A stretch of DNA of 64,000 bases, from NCBI GenBank assembly GCA_020160935.1, contig JAIUPL010000008.1:62001-126000 (forward strand), given 5' to 3'. Shown one piece after another: positions 54,389 through 62,541 of this stretch. Source of the DNA: Bacteroidota bacterium. Its GTDB lineage: Bacteria; Bacteroidota; Bacteroidia; Chitinophagales; Saprospiraceae. The notes beneath the pieces are model-generated. The model did not search any database. It saw only the letters and a program-made list of their open reading frames with translations, and was not told the DNA's origin. The position numbers and the translations under genes were made by a program. The first letter of the stretch is position 1, and every line of letters begins with the position of its first letter.

Positions 54389-55189
54389 ATGGGCTTCAGT
54401 ACATTGATCCATATCGTATATGTGCTGTCGGCCGTTGCTTTTATCATCGGTTTTAAAATGACCCGGCAAGTCGAAACGGCTCAAAGAGGTCACCTGATTT
54501 CCGGAATTGGAATGGCCGTCGCAATACTGGTTACCTTGCTGGATCGGCATGTCGCCCGCCTCGATTATATTCTTCTGGGCCTCCTGGCTGGAACAACTGT
54601 TGGTGTGGCATTGATCAGAAAAATGCCCCAGGAAGTTTCCTTTGCTTCCATTGCTTTGTTGAACGCATTTGGCGCTGCGGCTTTGTGGCTGGTGACCTAT
54701 GCGCAGTTCCATGCGCGGCCTGCCGGGCAAGGATTCACCGGCGGGTTGGCACTTTGCGTTTCTGCTGTTGGAGGCATGGTTGCTTTTTCAGGCGCTTTGA
54801 CTGCCTGGGCGTTCCTGACAGGGCGGATAAAGACAGGCCAATTTTCCATATTCAAAAAATGGCGCCTGCTGTATCTGGGTTGTTTTGCAGTGATCACTCT
54901 CGCCGGACTGGTGTTTGCCTGGGATGTCGTTGCGCCGGAAGCAGCCCGCTATTTTGCCCTGTTCACACTCGCCGGAACTGTTCTGGGCGTGGCGCTGGTG
55001 TTGCCCGACAACCTTTCCCGACTTCCTGCCACGGTCGTTTTGTTGCACAGTTACAGTGCGGCCGCTGCATGTGCAGCCGGTTTTTTCCTCCAAAATGCAC
55101 TGATGGTTGTAGCCGGTGCACTGGTGTGTTCAGGCTGCGTGGCATTGCGACAAAATATGAACCAATCTGCCGGCAACGAATCTGCATGA
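54389..55189 (+). CDS. PntB membrane domain homologue lacking NADP domain
   Basis: A 266-residue membrane protein of about eight segments. It resembles PntB: the N terminus (IHIVYVLSAVAFIIGF, TAQRGHLISGIGMAVA) and the block VLLHSYSAAAACAAGFFLQNALMVVAGALV agree well with E. coli PntB as I remember it. Full PntB has about 460 residues; this one stops right where the NADP-binding domain III should begin. At the channel positions equivalent to E. coli His91 and Asn222 it has N92 and H220, an apparent swap, and Arg at the position of Asp213. Hence it probably cannot catalyse hydride transfer. It may be a proton channel, a sensor or a new enzyme part. Confidence 0.75.
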   Translation: MGFSTLIHIVYVLSAVAFIIGFKMTRQVETAQRGHLISGIGMAVAILVTLLDRHVARLDYILLGLLAGTTVGVALIRKMPQEVSFASIALLNAFGAAALWLVTYAQFHARPAGQGFTGGLALCVSAVGGMVAFSGALTAWAFLTGRIKTGQFSIFKKWRLLYLGCFAVITLAGLVFAWDVVAPEAARYFALFTLAGTVLGVALVLPDNLSRLPATVVLLHSYSAAAACAAGFFLQNALMVVAGALVCSGCVALRQNMNQSAGNESA

Positions 55190-55941
55190 TTTTGCCCATG
55201 TCGCTTTATCGAAAATTGCTCCTTCGGCTCTATCCGTACAAAAGCCTCCCCGACGATTACATCACCCGTTTACAAGGCTCCATAGGCGGTGCAGGCATGC
55301 TGCATCCGGGTAATGTGTATGCACTGGACTATGCCATACGACATGCTCCTTCCGAAGGCGCTATGCTGGAAATAGGGTCGTTTGCCGGATTGTCGACCAA
55401 CGTCATCACCTGGCTGCTTCGGAAAACTCAAAGGCTCTCCACACCATTTTTTTGCTGCGATCCTTGGGTGTACGACGGATTTAACGACAAGGTAAAACGC
55501 GATGATGCGGTTTATATGACGCATTTTGAAGGATGCGAACACGTAACCCGTGCGGAATACACCCGATTTATCCGCGAAAGTTTTGTCCGAAATATGCAGT
55601 TGTTTAGCCAGGATGCATTGCCGAGTGCATTGCATACCGATTCGGATACGTTTTTTGAGGCCTGGAAAAAGAAGGAAATACACACAGATGTTTTTGGCAG
55701 GCAGGCACAGTTGGGCGGGGCAATGTCATTCGCTTACATCGACGGCGACCATTCCTACGACCAGGCTCGGCGTGATGTCGAAAATACGCTGGAATATCTG
55801 CTACCTGGCGGGTACTTGCTTCTCGACGATTCTGCCGATTACTGGAAATACGGAAGTGTACAACTGGCCAAAGAAATGAGGCGTTGGAAAGGTCTGAACC
55901 TTGTCATGAAAAATCCTAATTACTTGTATATCAAGCATTAG
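55186..55941 (+). CDS. Class I SAM-dependent methyltransferase
   Basis: A 251-residue enzyme of the Methyltransf_24 type. Motif I is MLEIGSFAGLST near residue 60, the acidic post-I residue is in CCDPW, and DGDHSYDQARRDVE gives the catalytic-region Asp/His pattern common to surface-glycan and cephalosporin-hydroxylase-like methyltransferases. The start at 55186 overlaps the stop of the PntB-like gene (ATGA), so it is the fourth gene of the operon; an ATG four codons later is also possible. The target is unknown. The coupling may point to modification of a quinone or lipid, but this is only inference. Confidence 0.8.
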   Translation: MILPMSLYRKLLLRLYPYKSLPDDYITRLQGSIGGAGMLHPGNVYALDYAIRHAPSEGAMLEIGSFAGLSTNVITWLLRKTQRLSTPFFCCDPWVYDGFNDKVKRDDAVYMTHFEGCEHVTRAEYTRFIRESFVRNMQLFSQDALPSALHTDSDTFFEAWKKKEIHTDVFGRQAQLGGAMSFAYIDGDHSYDQARRDVENTLEYLLPGGYLLLDDSADYWKYGSVQLAKEMRRWKGLNLVMKNPNYLYIKH

Positions 55942-57589
55942 TGCCTTTGCCGGCGTGCGATTCGAATAAATCTAGCAGGTTTTTATAGGCATCGATTTGC
56001 ATTTGCATTTCATTTTCCGACCAATCCAGTTCTTCCGCCATAATACGCGCAACTACGGGCAATGCCTGACGCGCCAGTTGCCAGTCCAGTATCTCCAGCC
56101 GGATACGCCTGGCCATAAAATCCCGCAAGGTACAAGCCATTTCAAACCTAACTGCAAATGCCACTTCCGCACGGATAGCAGGAAATCCTGAAACGATCCT
56201 GGCCGTCCACTCCGGGTGTTCCCTTGCCAATTCGGCCACCTGTTGGGCCTTTGCTCCATACGTTAGGCAGAGGTGTGCAGAGGTGTCCGAGTCGAGGCCG
56301 TACTCGGATTGCAAAAAAAGGTGCAAATCAGGCGACCAGCCTTCTGCTCCTGCCAGCAAGTGGGATGCCGTTATACTGGCAGTGGGCAACTGCATGGTTT
56401 TGCAAATGGCATCCACCGCGTCGCGCGCCATCAGCCGGTAAGTCGTCCATTTACCGCCCAGCAGGCTGAACAAGCCGGATACAGGGTCATATTCCACTTC
56501 ATGGTCGCGCAGCAGGCTTTTGGTTTTTACCTTTTTGTGGGTACGATCCATGGCAGCCAGCAAGGGCCGCAGGCCTCCAAATCCGGCATGCACCATATTC
56601 CGGTGAATCGGCTGGTTGACGAATGGCTGCAAGGTCTCCAGCAAAAAATCAATTTCATTTTCATCCAGTACGGGCTCGGATTTAGCATCCATGACCGGAT
56701 CGTCTGTCGTGCCCAGCAACAGAGCGCCTTTGAACGGCACTGCAAAAACTACACGTCCGTCCCGGGTTTTGGGGATCAGCAAAGCCGTGTTTCCGCCCAG
56801 AATTTCCAGGGGCAATACTGCATGAACACCCTTGGAGGCCCGAATTCGAACGGGAAGTTGTGGATTGGCTAGGTGCCGAACAGCATCGGCGCCCGGGCCC
56901 GTGCAATTGAGAAAATGCTGGGAACGGATAAAAAATTCCTCTCCATTCAAATGGTCTTTTACCAATATCGCATGTATGCTTCCACTTGTATCTTTTTGAC
57001 AGTCAATTACTTCCAGGTGATTGGCGACCACGGCGCCTGCTTGTGCAGCACTTTGCGTGAGTGCCAGTGCATAGCGTGCATCGTCCAGTTGACCATCATA
57101 ATACAGCACCGCACCGTATATTCGGGGATGAAGCCCGGGCATGAGAGCCAATGCTTCTTTCCGGGAAAGACGGCGGCTTTTTGGGAGCCTGTCTTTACCA
57201 GAGGCAAACAGTCCATACAGATGTAATCCGATACTGAAGTACATACTTTCCCACCAACTGAAAACAGGTGTAAGCAGGCCCAGCGGGTGTGCCAGGTGCG
57301 GCGCATTTTGAATAACCAGGTGGCGTTCTTGCAAGCCGTGTCGCACCTGGCGAAGTTGGGCGAAATCGAAGTTTTTGATGGCTTGTTCCAGGTACCGAAC
57401 ACCGCCATGCACCAGTTTGGTACTTTTGGAAGAGGTTGACGAAGCGAAATCGTCGCGGTCGATGAGTGCAACACGCAGCCCGCGCAAGGCAGCATCCAGT
57501 GCGCTGCCTGCACCGGAAGCCCCGGCGCCGATGATGCAGAGGTCAAAGGATTCGTCGCGAAGACGGCGGATATTTTGGTTGCGGTTCAT
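55931..57589 (-). CDS. glpD: Glycerol-3-phosphate dehydrogenase (FAD, quinone-linked)
   Basis: A 552-residue peripheral membrane flavoenzyme that oxidises glycerol 3-phosphate to dihydroxyacetone phosphate and feeds electrons to menaquinone. The FAD motif IIGAGASGAGSALDA lies at residues 19-33, the conserved DDFASSTSSKSTKLVHGGVRYLEQ region follows, and KGVHAVLP and GGLRPLL match GlpD. The C-terminal DUF domain is helical. The ATG at 57589 was chosen because an upstream in-frame ATG lies in the terminator hairpin at 57601-57637. It ends in overlap with the convergent methyltransferase gene (stop codons 11 bases apart). No glpK or glpF is nearby. Confidence 0.92.
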   Translation of the reverse strand: MNRNQNIRRLRDESFDLCIIGAGASGAGSALDAALRGLRVALIDRDDFASSTSSKSTKLVHGGVRYLEQAIKNFDFAQLRQVRHGLQERHLVIQNAPHLAHPLGLLTPVFSWWESMYFSIGLHLYGLFASGKDRLPKSRRLSRKEALALMPGLHPRIYGAVLYYDGQLDDARYALALTQSAAQAGAVVANHLEVIDCQKDTSGSIHAILVKDHLNGEEFFIRSQHFLNCTGPGADAVRHLANPQLPVRIRASKGVHAVLPLEILGGNTALLIPKTRDGRVVFAVPFKGALLLGTTDDPVMDAKSEPVLDENEIDFLLETLQPFVNQPIHRNMVHAGFGGLRPLLAAMDRTHKKVKTKSLLRDHEVEYDPVSGLFSLLGGKWTTYRLMARDAVDAICKTMQLPTASITASHLLAGAEGWSPDLHLFLQSEYGLDSDTSAHLCLTYGAKAQQVAELAREHPEWTARIVSGFPAIRAEVAFAVRFEMACTLRDFMARRIRLEILDWQLARQALPVVARIMAEELDWSENEMQMQIDAYKNLLDLFESHAGKGTNA

Positions 57590-57600
57590 GATAAAAATAA

Positions 57601-57637
57601 AACGGGTCATCCAAATGTATGGTGGATGACCCGTTCA
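57601..57637 (-). terminator. Terminator hairpin of the HTH gene, upstream of glpD (inverted repeat 14)
   Basis: A 13-bp stem (57601-57613 with 57625-57637; AACGGGTCATCCA and complement) with an 11-nt loop. On the minus strand it is followed by TTATTTTT. It ends the small HTH gene. The loop and right stem hold the TACATTTG element of glpD (57619-57612). Confidence 0.75.
57612..57619 (-). promoter_or_regulatory. -7 element (TACATTTG) of glpD inside a terminator hairpin
   Basis: A perfect TAnnTTTG element on the minus strand, 22 bases before the glpD ATG, in the loop of hairpin 57601-57637. A TTG lies only 16 bases upstream of it, shorter than usual. Confidence 0.5.
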
Positions 57638-57682
57638 AAAAAATGTTGTTTCAAAATATTGTAGGCTGTGTTTGCCTGCTGC

Positions 57683-57937
57683 TTAGTGTATCGCTGGTTG
57701 CTCTTCCAGAATCTGTTGAGCACGTTCTAGAATCGTAGTGTCTTGCAGATGAACAATACCGCCGTTCGGCCCGGGTTCGAGATGCCATTCTACCAATTGT
57801 CCGTCCTTGTACTGATGCGCTCCAAAATAATTTCGTACGGTTTGCTCATCGAGGTTTAGTTCCTGAGCGATTCTGGCAACGCTTCCAGTTGGCAAGGCGT
57901 GCTTGATCCGGCGCAATTCTTCAAATGTAATGTTCAT
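57683..57937 (-). CDS. Small helix-turn-helix protein
   Basis: An 84-residue protein. Residues 1-40 form a helix-turn-helix, with ITFEELRRIKHAL, SVARIAQELNL and DEQTVRNYFGA, where the recognition helix follows the AQELNLDEQTV turn. The C-terminal half, with HLEPGPNGGIVHLQDTTIL, has no known fold. It looks like a small DNA-binding protein typical of Bacteroidota. Its terminator separates it from glpD on the same strand, so it may be a local regulator; targets are not known. Confidence 0.65.
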   Translation of the reverse strand: MNITFEELRRIKHALPTGSVARIAQELNLDEQTVRNYFGAHQYKDGQLVEWHLEPGPNGGIVHLQDTTILERAQQILEEQPAIH

Positions 57938-58181
57938 AATCCTGAATATTTGGTGAACAATATAATTTCAAAAGCAATAAAATTTGCCTGAAAAAGTTTG
58001 CCTAAGGTATGGTTATTGCCAAAGAAAAAACAAGGAAAATGAATGAAAAATTTTGTTGCGCTCCTTGCTTTTTTTGTTTTGAACCATCATCATTCTAACG
58101 CTTTTTAGCGGCGGAAGTTCACATTTGCAAGATTCCACCATTTACATTTTTTTTGTCTATCTCGCGGCAGCGAAAAGGCGC

Positions 58182-58189
58182 TACCTTTG
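58182..58189 (+). promoter_or_regulatory. -7 element (TACCTTTG) of the glycosyltransferase gene
   Basis: A perfect TAnnTTTG element 44 bases before the ATG at 58233. A TTG lies 26 bases upstream of it, farther than usual. Confidence 0.45.
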
Positions 58190-58232
58190 CGGGCACTAAC
58201 CAATTTCTAAAAGCGGTTCAATTAACCAGCAC

Positions 58233-59366
58233 ATGTTTTTGCATATTGTTTCCTTCGACATTCCATATCCGGCAAATTATGGCGGTGTGATTGTCATTTT
58301 TAATCAGATCAAGGCCCTGCACCAGCAAGGAGTGAAAATTATCCTGCATTGTTTTCAATATGGCGACCGTACGCCGCAGCCCGAATTGCAGCAGTATTGC
58401 CATGAAGTGCATTACTACAAACGGAGTCGCTCCATTTTTTACCAGTTTAGCCTGATTCCCTTTATCATGCGAACGCGTGAAAACGCTAACCTTTTGAAAC
58501 GCTTGCGCAAAGACAAACACCCGATTTTGTTTGAAGGCATGCATACCGCTGCCTATGTGTGGCACAAACGCCTGCGCGGCCGCCAAAAAATCGTGCGCAT
58601 GCACAATGTGGAATGGCAGTATTACGAAAACCTGTCGCGCCTGACACCGCCCACCGAACCGCTCGAAAAAACCTATTACTTCATCGAAAGCATCAAACTC
58701 CAACGCATCGAACCCAAGGTGGTGCTCTATACCGACGAGATCATTACCCTTTCGATGCATGATGCCAAATATTACGGTGAAACGAAGGCGCATACACATT
58801 ATATCCCTGCTTTTCACCCCAATACCAGCGTGGAAAGCCAGACAGGCCGTGGCGAATATGTCCTATTCCATGGCAAACTGAGCGTGCCCGACAACGACCA
58901 GGCGGCTACCTGGCTTATCGAAGAGGTGTTTTCAAAGGTGGATATTCCTTTCGTAATTGCAGGGATGGAACCCTCCGACCACTTGAAAGACCTGGTGAAT
59001 CGATACGAAAACATTACGCTGGTGGAAAATCCGGACGAACGCCGGATGAACGAACTCATTTCCAGTGCTCATATCAACTTGCTGGTGTCGTTTCAGGCTG
59101 CCGGTATTAAATTGAAACTGATCAACGCGTTGTTTCGCGGACGATTCTGTGTGGTCAATCAGTTGATGGTGAGCGGAACCGGGCTCGCAAAACTTTGCTA
59201 CGTGCGCAATTCGGCTGCTGCCATTCGCCAGACCGTGGAAGCACTGATCAATGCTCCTTTCGAAAAAAGCAGAATCGAAGAACGACAGGCTTTGCTGGGT
59301 ACCGAATTCTCCAATGAAATCAATGCCAAAAAATTGATGGAAATTATTAATTTTCAGGAAGGGTAG
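58233..59366 (+). CDS. Glycosyltransferase (GT-B fold, GT4-like)
   Basis: A 377-residue protein with a GT-B arrangement. The N-terminal domain starts HIVSFDIPYPANYGGVIVIFNQIKALHQQG, typical of GT4 acceptors. The C-terminal half has YVLFHGKLSVPDNDQAATWLIEEVF, VIAGMEPSDHL and NLLVSFQAAGIKLKLINALFRGRFCVVNQ, which corresponds to the nucleotide-sugar binding region with a Glu-to-Ala variation of the EX7E motif. It probably builds surface polysaccharide or LPS. It stands alone; no other glycan gene is beside it. Confidence 0.82.
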   Translation: MFLHIVSFDIPYPANYGGVIVIFNQIKALHQQGVKIILHCFQYGDRTPQPELQQYCHEVHYYKRSRSIFYQFSLIPFIMRTRENANLLKRLRKDKHPILFEGMHTAAYVWHKRLRGRQKIVRMHNVEWQYYENLSRLTPPTEPLEKTYYFIESIKLQRIEPKVVLYTDEIITLSMHDAKYYGETKAHTHYIPAFHPNTSVESQTGRGEYVLFHGKLSVPDNDQAATWLIEEVFSKVDIPFVIAGMEPSDHLKDLVNRYENITLVENPDERRMNELISSAHINLLVSFQAAGIKLKLINALFRGRFCVVNQLMVSGTGLAKLCYVRNSAAAIRQTVEALINAPFEKSRIEERQALLGTEFSNEINAKKLMEIINFQEG

Positions 59367-59419
59367 GGTGGAAAGGGCTGGGTTTAAGTACCTTGATTAC
59401 TACTCGCCTTTTAGTACGA

Positions 59420-59533
59420 CTGTACACACTTCACTTTGTGTCCTTTGTGAAACCTTGGTGTCCCTTGTGGTTTATTATTTTTTACCACAAAGAACACCAA
59501 GGTTTCACAAGGAACACTAAGTGTAGCGTGTAC
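59420..59533. repeat. Intergenic inverted repeat 15 (CCTTTGTGAAACC family)
   Basis: Arms of about 53 nt (59420-59473 and 59481-59533) with TGTCCTTTGTGAAACCTTGG and TTGTGGTTTA. It is the third member of the family of repeats 7 and 9. It lies between plus-strand genes, 53 bases after the glycosyltransferase stop. Confidence 0.9.
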
Positions 59534-59697
59534 ATATTTGAAAAAAGTTATGGATAATAAATCTCTGACTTCCTGAAATTTAATTTTCAAAATAAATTGA
59601 AAATTCTGAACAAAGTATTCGTCTTTTCGTTTGGGATTCAGACATCTGTTCGCTGAAGGCACAACCACCTTCTGATGTACTTAAAATCATCTATTCC
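59534..59697. other. Rest of gap before mqnE
   Basis: About 160 AT-rich bases after inverted repeat 15 and before the mqnE start. The mqnE promoter must lie here, but I see no convincing -7 element. Confidence 0.4.
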
Positions 59698-60903
59698 ATG
59701 TTGCGTAGCGAGGAACAATTGAACATCCTCCTGGAGGATAAAAACCTGGGCGCCGATCATCGGCAAATTGCCCAAAAAGTGGCCGATAACCAGCGCATTT
59801 CCTTTGATGAAGGCGTTTTTTTATTTGAAAAAGCAGACCTGGCATTTACAGGTGCGCTGGCCAATCTGGTAAGGGAGCGCAAAAACGGCGATTTTACCTT
59901 TTTCAACCGCAATTTCCACATCGAGCCTACCAACCTTTGCGTGTACGACTGCAAATTCTGCTCGTATTCGCGCCTCATCAAACAGCGCAATGACGAAAGT
60001 GCATGGGCTTACAGCATGGAGGAAATGCTTGATATGGTGTACAAGTACGACGGGCAGCCGGTGACGGAAGTACATATCGTGGGGGGCGTGTTGCCGCAAT
60101 ACGACATGCCGTTTTACACAGAATTTTTTAATAAAATAAAGCAGCATCGCCCCGAACTGCATGTCAAGGCGCTTACGCCGGTGGAATACCACTACATTTT
60201 CAAAAAAGCAAAAGTGAGTTATGAAGACGGTATGCGCCTGATGAAAGAAGCGGGGCTGGACAGCATGCCGGGCGGCGGCGCCGAAATTTTCCACCCCGAA
60301 ATTCGGGAAAAAATCGCAGCCGACAAATGCACGGCCGAACAGTGGTTGCGTATCCACGAAATATGGCACGAACTGGGTATGCGCTCCAACGCGACCATGT
60401 TGTACGGCCATATCGAGGAATTCCACCACCGCGTCGACCACCTCGAACAACTGCGGCAATTGCAGGATAAAACGGGCGGATTCCAGACGTTTATCCCGCT
60501 AAAATTCCGCAATCAGGATAATCAGATGAGCCATGTGCCGGAAAGCACGGCTGTGGAAGACCTGCGGAATTATGCGATCAGCCGCATTTACCTCGATAAT
60601 TTCGACCATATCAAGGCATACTGGCCTATGATTGGCCGCCAAATTGCACAGATGTCGCTGGCATTCGGCGTAGACGACCTCGATGGCACCATAGACGACA
60701 CCACCAAAATATATTCGATGGCCGGTTCGGAAGAGCAGCATCCGACCCTCAGTACCCGCGAACTGGTCGATCTGATCCGGAAAGTGGGCCGCCGCCCCAT
60801 CGAGCGCGATACACTGTACAACATCTTACAAGATTTTACCCACACGGAATTCGAGGAAGACAAGGCCTTCAGGGGGTATTTGGAACTTCCGGTGGTGAAC
60901 TAG
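59698..60903 (+). CDS. mqnE: Aminofutalosine synthase
   Basis: A 401-residue radical-SAM enzyme of the futalosine pathway to menaquinone. It joins the chorismate-derived 3-enolpyruvyl benzoate to a SAM-derived adenosyl unit. The iron-sulphur motif is C81-x3-C85-x2-C88 in NLCVYDCKFCSYSR. SMPGGGAEIF-x-EIREKI, NATMLYGHIE and VKALTPVEYHYI are typical of MqnE, not of MqnC. Its partner MqnA, which makes the substrate, is encoded at 61679, two genes later. Inverted repeat 16 starts at the stop codon. A start is only certain within a few codons. Confidence 0.93.
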   Translation: MLRSEEQLNILLEDKNLGADHRQIAQKVADNQRISFDEGVFLFEKADLAFTGALANLVRERKNGDFTFFNRNFHIEPTNLCVYDCKFCSYSRLIKQRNDESAWAYSMEEMLDMVYKYDGQPVTEVHIVGGVLPQYDMPFYTEFFNKIKQHRPELHVKALTPVEYHYIFKKAKVSYEDGMRLMKEAGLDSMPGGGAEIFHPEIREKIAADKCTAEQWLRIHEIWHELGMRSNATMLYGHIEEFHHRVDHLEQLRQLQDKTGGFQTFIPLKFRNQDNQMSHVPESTAVEDLRNYAISRIYLDNFDHIKAYWPMIGRQIAQMSLAFGVDDLDGTIDDTTKIYSMAGSEEQHPTLSTRELVDLIRKVGRRPIERDTLYNILQDFTHTEFEEDKAFRGYLELPVVN

Positions 60904-61047
60904 TTATCAGGGGTTGATGAGGGTTGATGAAGGTTGATGAGGGTTGATTTTCAGCCGCTCAAGGTAAGGCTTGTAATTTCACATTCATCGAGTTGCTGAA
61001 TATCAACCCTCATCAACCTTTATCAACCCTCATCAACCCTCAATAAC
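60903..61047. repeat. Inverted repeat 16 (GGGTTGATGA 10-mers)
   Basis: Arms of about 50 nt (60903-60952 and 60994-61047) with tandem GGGTTGATGA units, around a 40-nt centre. The left arm begins at the last base of the mqnE stop codon. The next gene starts 18 bases after the right arm. Confidence 0.88.
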
Positions 61048-61065
61048 CAACAAAAAAAGCAAATC

Positions 61066-61689
61066 ATGACCCTCTACATCATTCGACACGGAGAAACAGA
61101 GTTCAACAAATTACAGATCGTTCAGGGCAGCGGCGTCGATTCGGATCTGAATGAGACCGGGCAGGAGCAGGCGCGTGCATTTTTTAATACCTACCAACAT
61201 ATTGATTTTGAACTGGTGGTCACTTCCAGGCTTCGCCGTACCCACCAGACTGTGCGGCATTTCCTGGATCGCAATATTCCATGGATTGAGATGGAAGATA
61301 TCAATGAAATCAGTTGGGGGGCGCATGAAGGGCTCCCCGCTACGCCCGAGCGAACAGCCCAGTACACCGACATGATCGAAAACTGGAAAAACGGCAATCT
61401 TCATGCATCCCTGCCCGATGGAGAAACGGCAGCACAGTTGCTTGAGCGCGTCCAGAGATTTGTCGCCTGGCTGAAAACCCGCCCGGAAAAACGCATCCTT
61501 GTAGCCACACATGGCCGCACCCTGCGCTGCCTGATTACGGTGATGAAAAACCTGGGCCCTGCTGATATGGAAGGGACTCCGCATACAAATACAGGACTGT
61601 ACAAGGTTCATTATCAGGAAGATATGTTTGTTTTCGAACTGGAAAACGATATCAGCCATTTACAAGAAGAGCAACACTATGCAGCATAA
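61066..61689 (+). CDS. Histidine phosphatase family protein
   Basis: A 207-residue phosphoglycerate-mutase-fold enzyme. The nucleophile His is in the start motif YIIRHGETEFN (residues 4-14), a second Arg/His pair is in TSRLRRTHQT, Glu lies in SWGAHEGLP, and the C-terminal His is in VATHGRTLRCL. It is a phosphatase of broad or unknown specificity, like CobC/GpmB-type proteins. The gene overlaps mqnA by 11 bases, and mqnE lies before it, so a link to menaquinone synthesis is suggested. The known futalosine route has no phosphatase step. Confidence 0.88.
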   Translation: MTLYIIRHGETEFNKLQIVQGSGVDSDLNETGQEQARAFFNTYQHIDFELVVTSRLRRTHQTVRHFLDRNIPWIEMEDINEISWGAHEGLPATPERTAQYTDMIENWKNGNLHASLPDGETAAQLLERVQRFVAWLKTRPEKRILVATHGRTLRCLITVMKNLGPADMEGTPHTNTGLYKVHYQEDMFVFELENDISHLQEEQHYAA

Positions 61690-62473
61690 CAAGATCAGGC
61701 TCAGCGCTGTAAGTTACCTGAATACCAAACCGTTTATTTACGGATTGTTTCGCGGCGAACTGGCCGATGAAATTGAACTCAACCTCGACATTCCTTCGGA
61801 ATGCGCCCGCAAACTCAAAGCAGGAGAAGTAGACCTTGCTCTTACCCCCGTTGCTATTATCCCTGAATTGCCCCAGGCCTGGGTGGTTTCCGATTTTTGT
61901 ATTGGCTCTACTGGAACGGTAAAAACGGTCTGCCTGTTTTCAGAAAAACCGATGCAGGAGATCAAAACCATCCTGCTCGATTTCCATTCGCGCACTTCGG
62001 TGGCGCTTACCCGTATTCTTTGCGAACAATATTGGCACATCCAGCCCGAACTGGTACATGCCACCGAAGGTTTTGAAAAAAGCATTTCCGGTGATACCGC
62101 AGCGCTGATTATCGGCGACCGCACCATCGGCTTACACAAACGTTATCCCTTTATTTACGATTTGGGAGAAGCATGGACATCCTGGACGGGCCTTCCGTTT
62201 GTGTACGCAGCCTGGGTGAGCACCCGGCCACTGGATACTGCCGTACTAACCAGATTTAACCAGGCGCTGGCCGGCGGACTGGGTCATTTGCCCGAACTCA
62301 TCAAAATATTACCTACCATTCCCGGATTCAGCCTGGATGAATACTACAGGGAAAATATTAGTTATGACCTGGATGAGTCCAAATGGATTGCCCTCAATCG
62401 TTTTCTGAAAATTTTGTCGCCGGAAAAGAACTATCACCTGGAACGGCAAAATGTTTTGGCGCCGACAATTTAG
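61679..62473 (+). CDS. mqnA: Chorismate dehydratase MqnA
   Basis: A 264-residue periplasmic-binding-protein-fold enzyme that dehydrates chorismate to 3-enolpyruvylbenzoate, the first step of the futalosine menaquinone pathway. The motifs LSAVSYLNTKPFIYGL near the start, DLALTPVAIIPEL, and the C-terminal WTGLPFVYAAWV are typical of MqnA. The start at 61679 was chosen because upstream sequence in the frame belongs to the phosphatase gene, which it overlaps by 11 bases. The other pathway genes (mqnB, mqnC, mqnD) are not in the window. Confidence 0.93.
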   Translation: MQHNKIRLSAVSYLNTKPFIYGLFRGELADEIELNLDIPSECARKLKAGEVDLALTPVAIIPELPQAWVVSDFCIGSTGTVKTVCLFSEKPMQEIKTILLDFHSRTSVALTRILCEQYWHIQPELVHATEGFEKSISGDTAALIIGDRTIGLHKRYPFIYDLGEAWTSWTGLPFVYAAWVSTRPLDTAVLTRFNQALAGGLGHLPELIKILPTIPGFSLDEYYRENISYDLDESKWIALNRFLKILSPEKNYHLERQNVLAPTI

Positions 62474-62541
62474 ATTGACTTTAAGCAAGCCGAAAACCAA
62501 ACAGGGGTGCGAGACGTTTATTGATGACAAAATAAACATCA

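Noticed and set aside
54685-55185. Upstream part of the methyltransferase frame
   Set aside because: It overlaps the PntB-like gene in another frame and is Cys/Arg-rich. The methyltransferase begins at 55186 or 55198.
57938-58232. Possible very short frame (about 19 codons, Cys/Phe-rich) before the glycosyltransferase
   Set aside because: It is too short, has no supporting context and lies in a promoter region.
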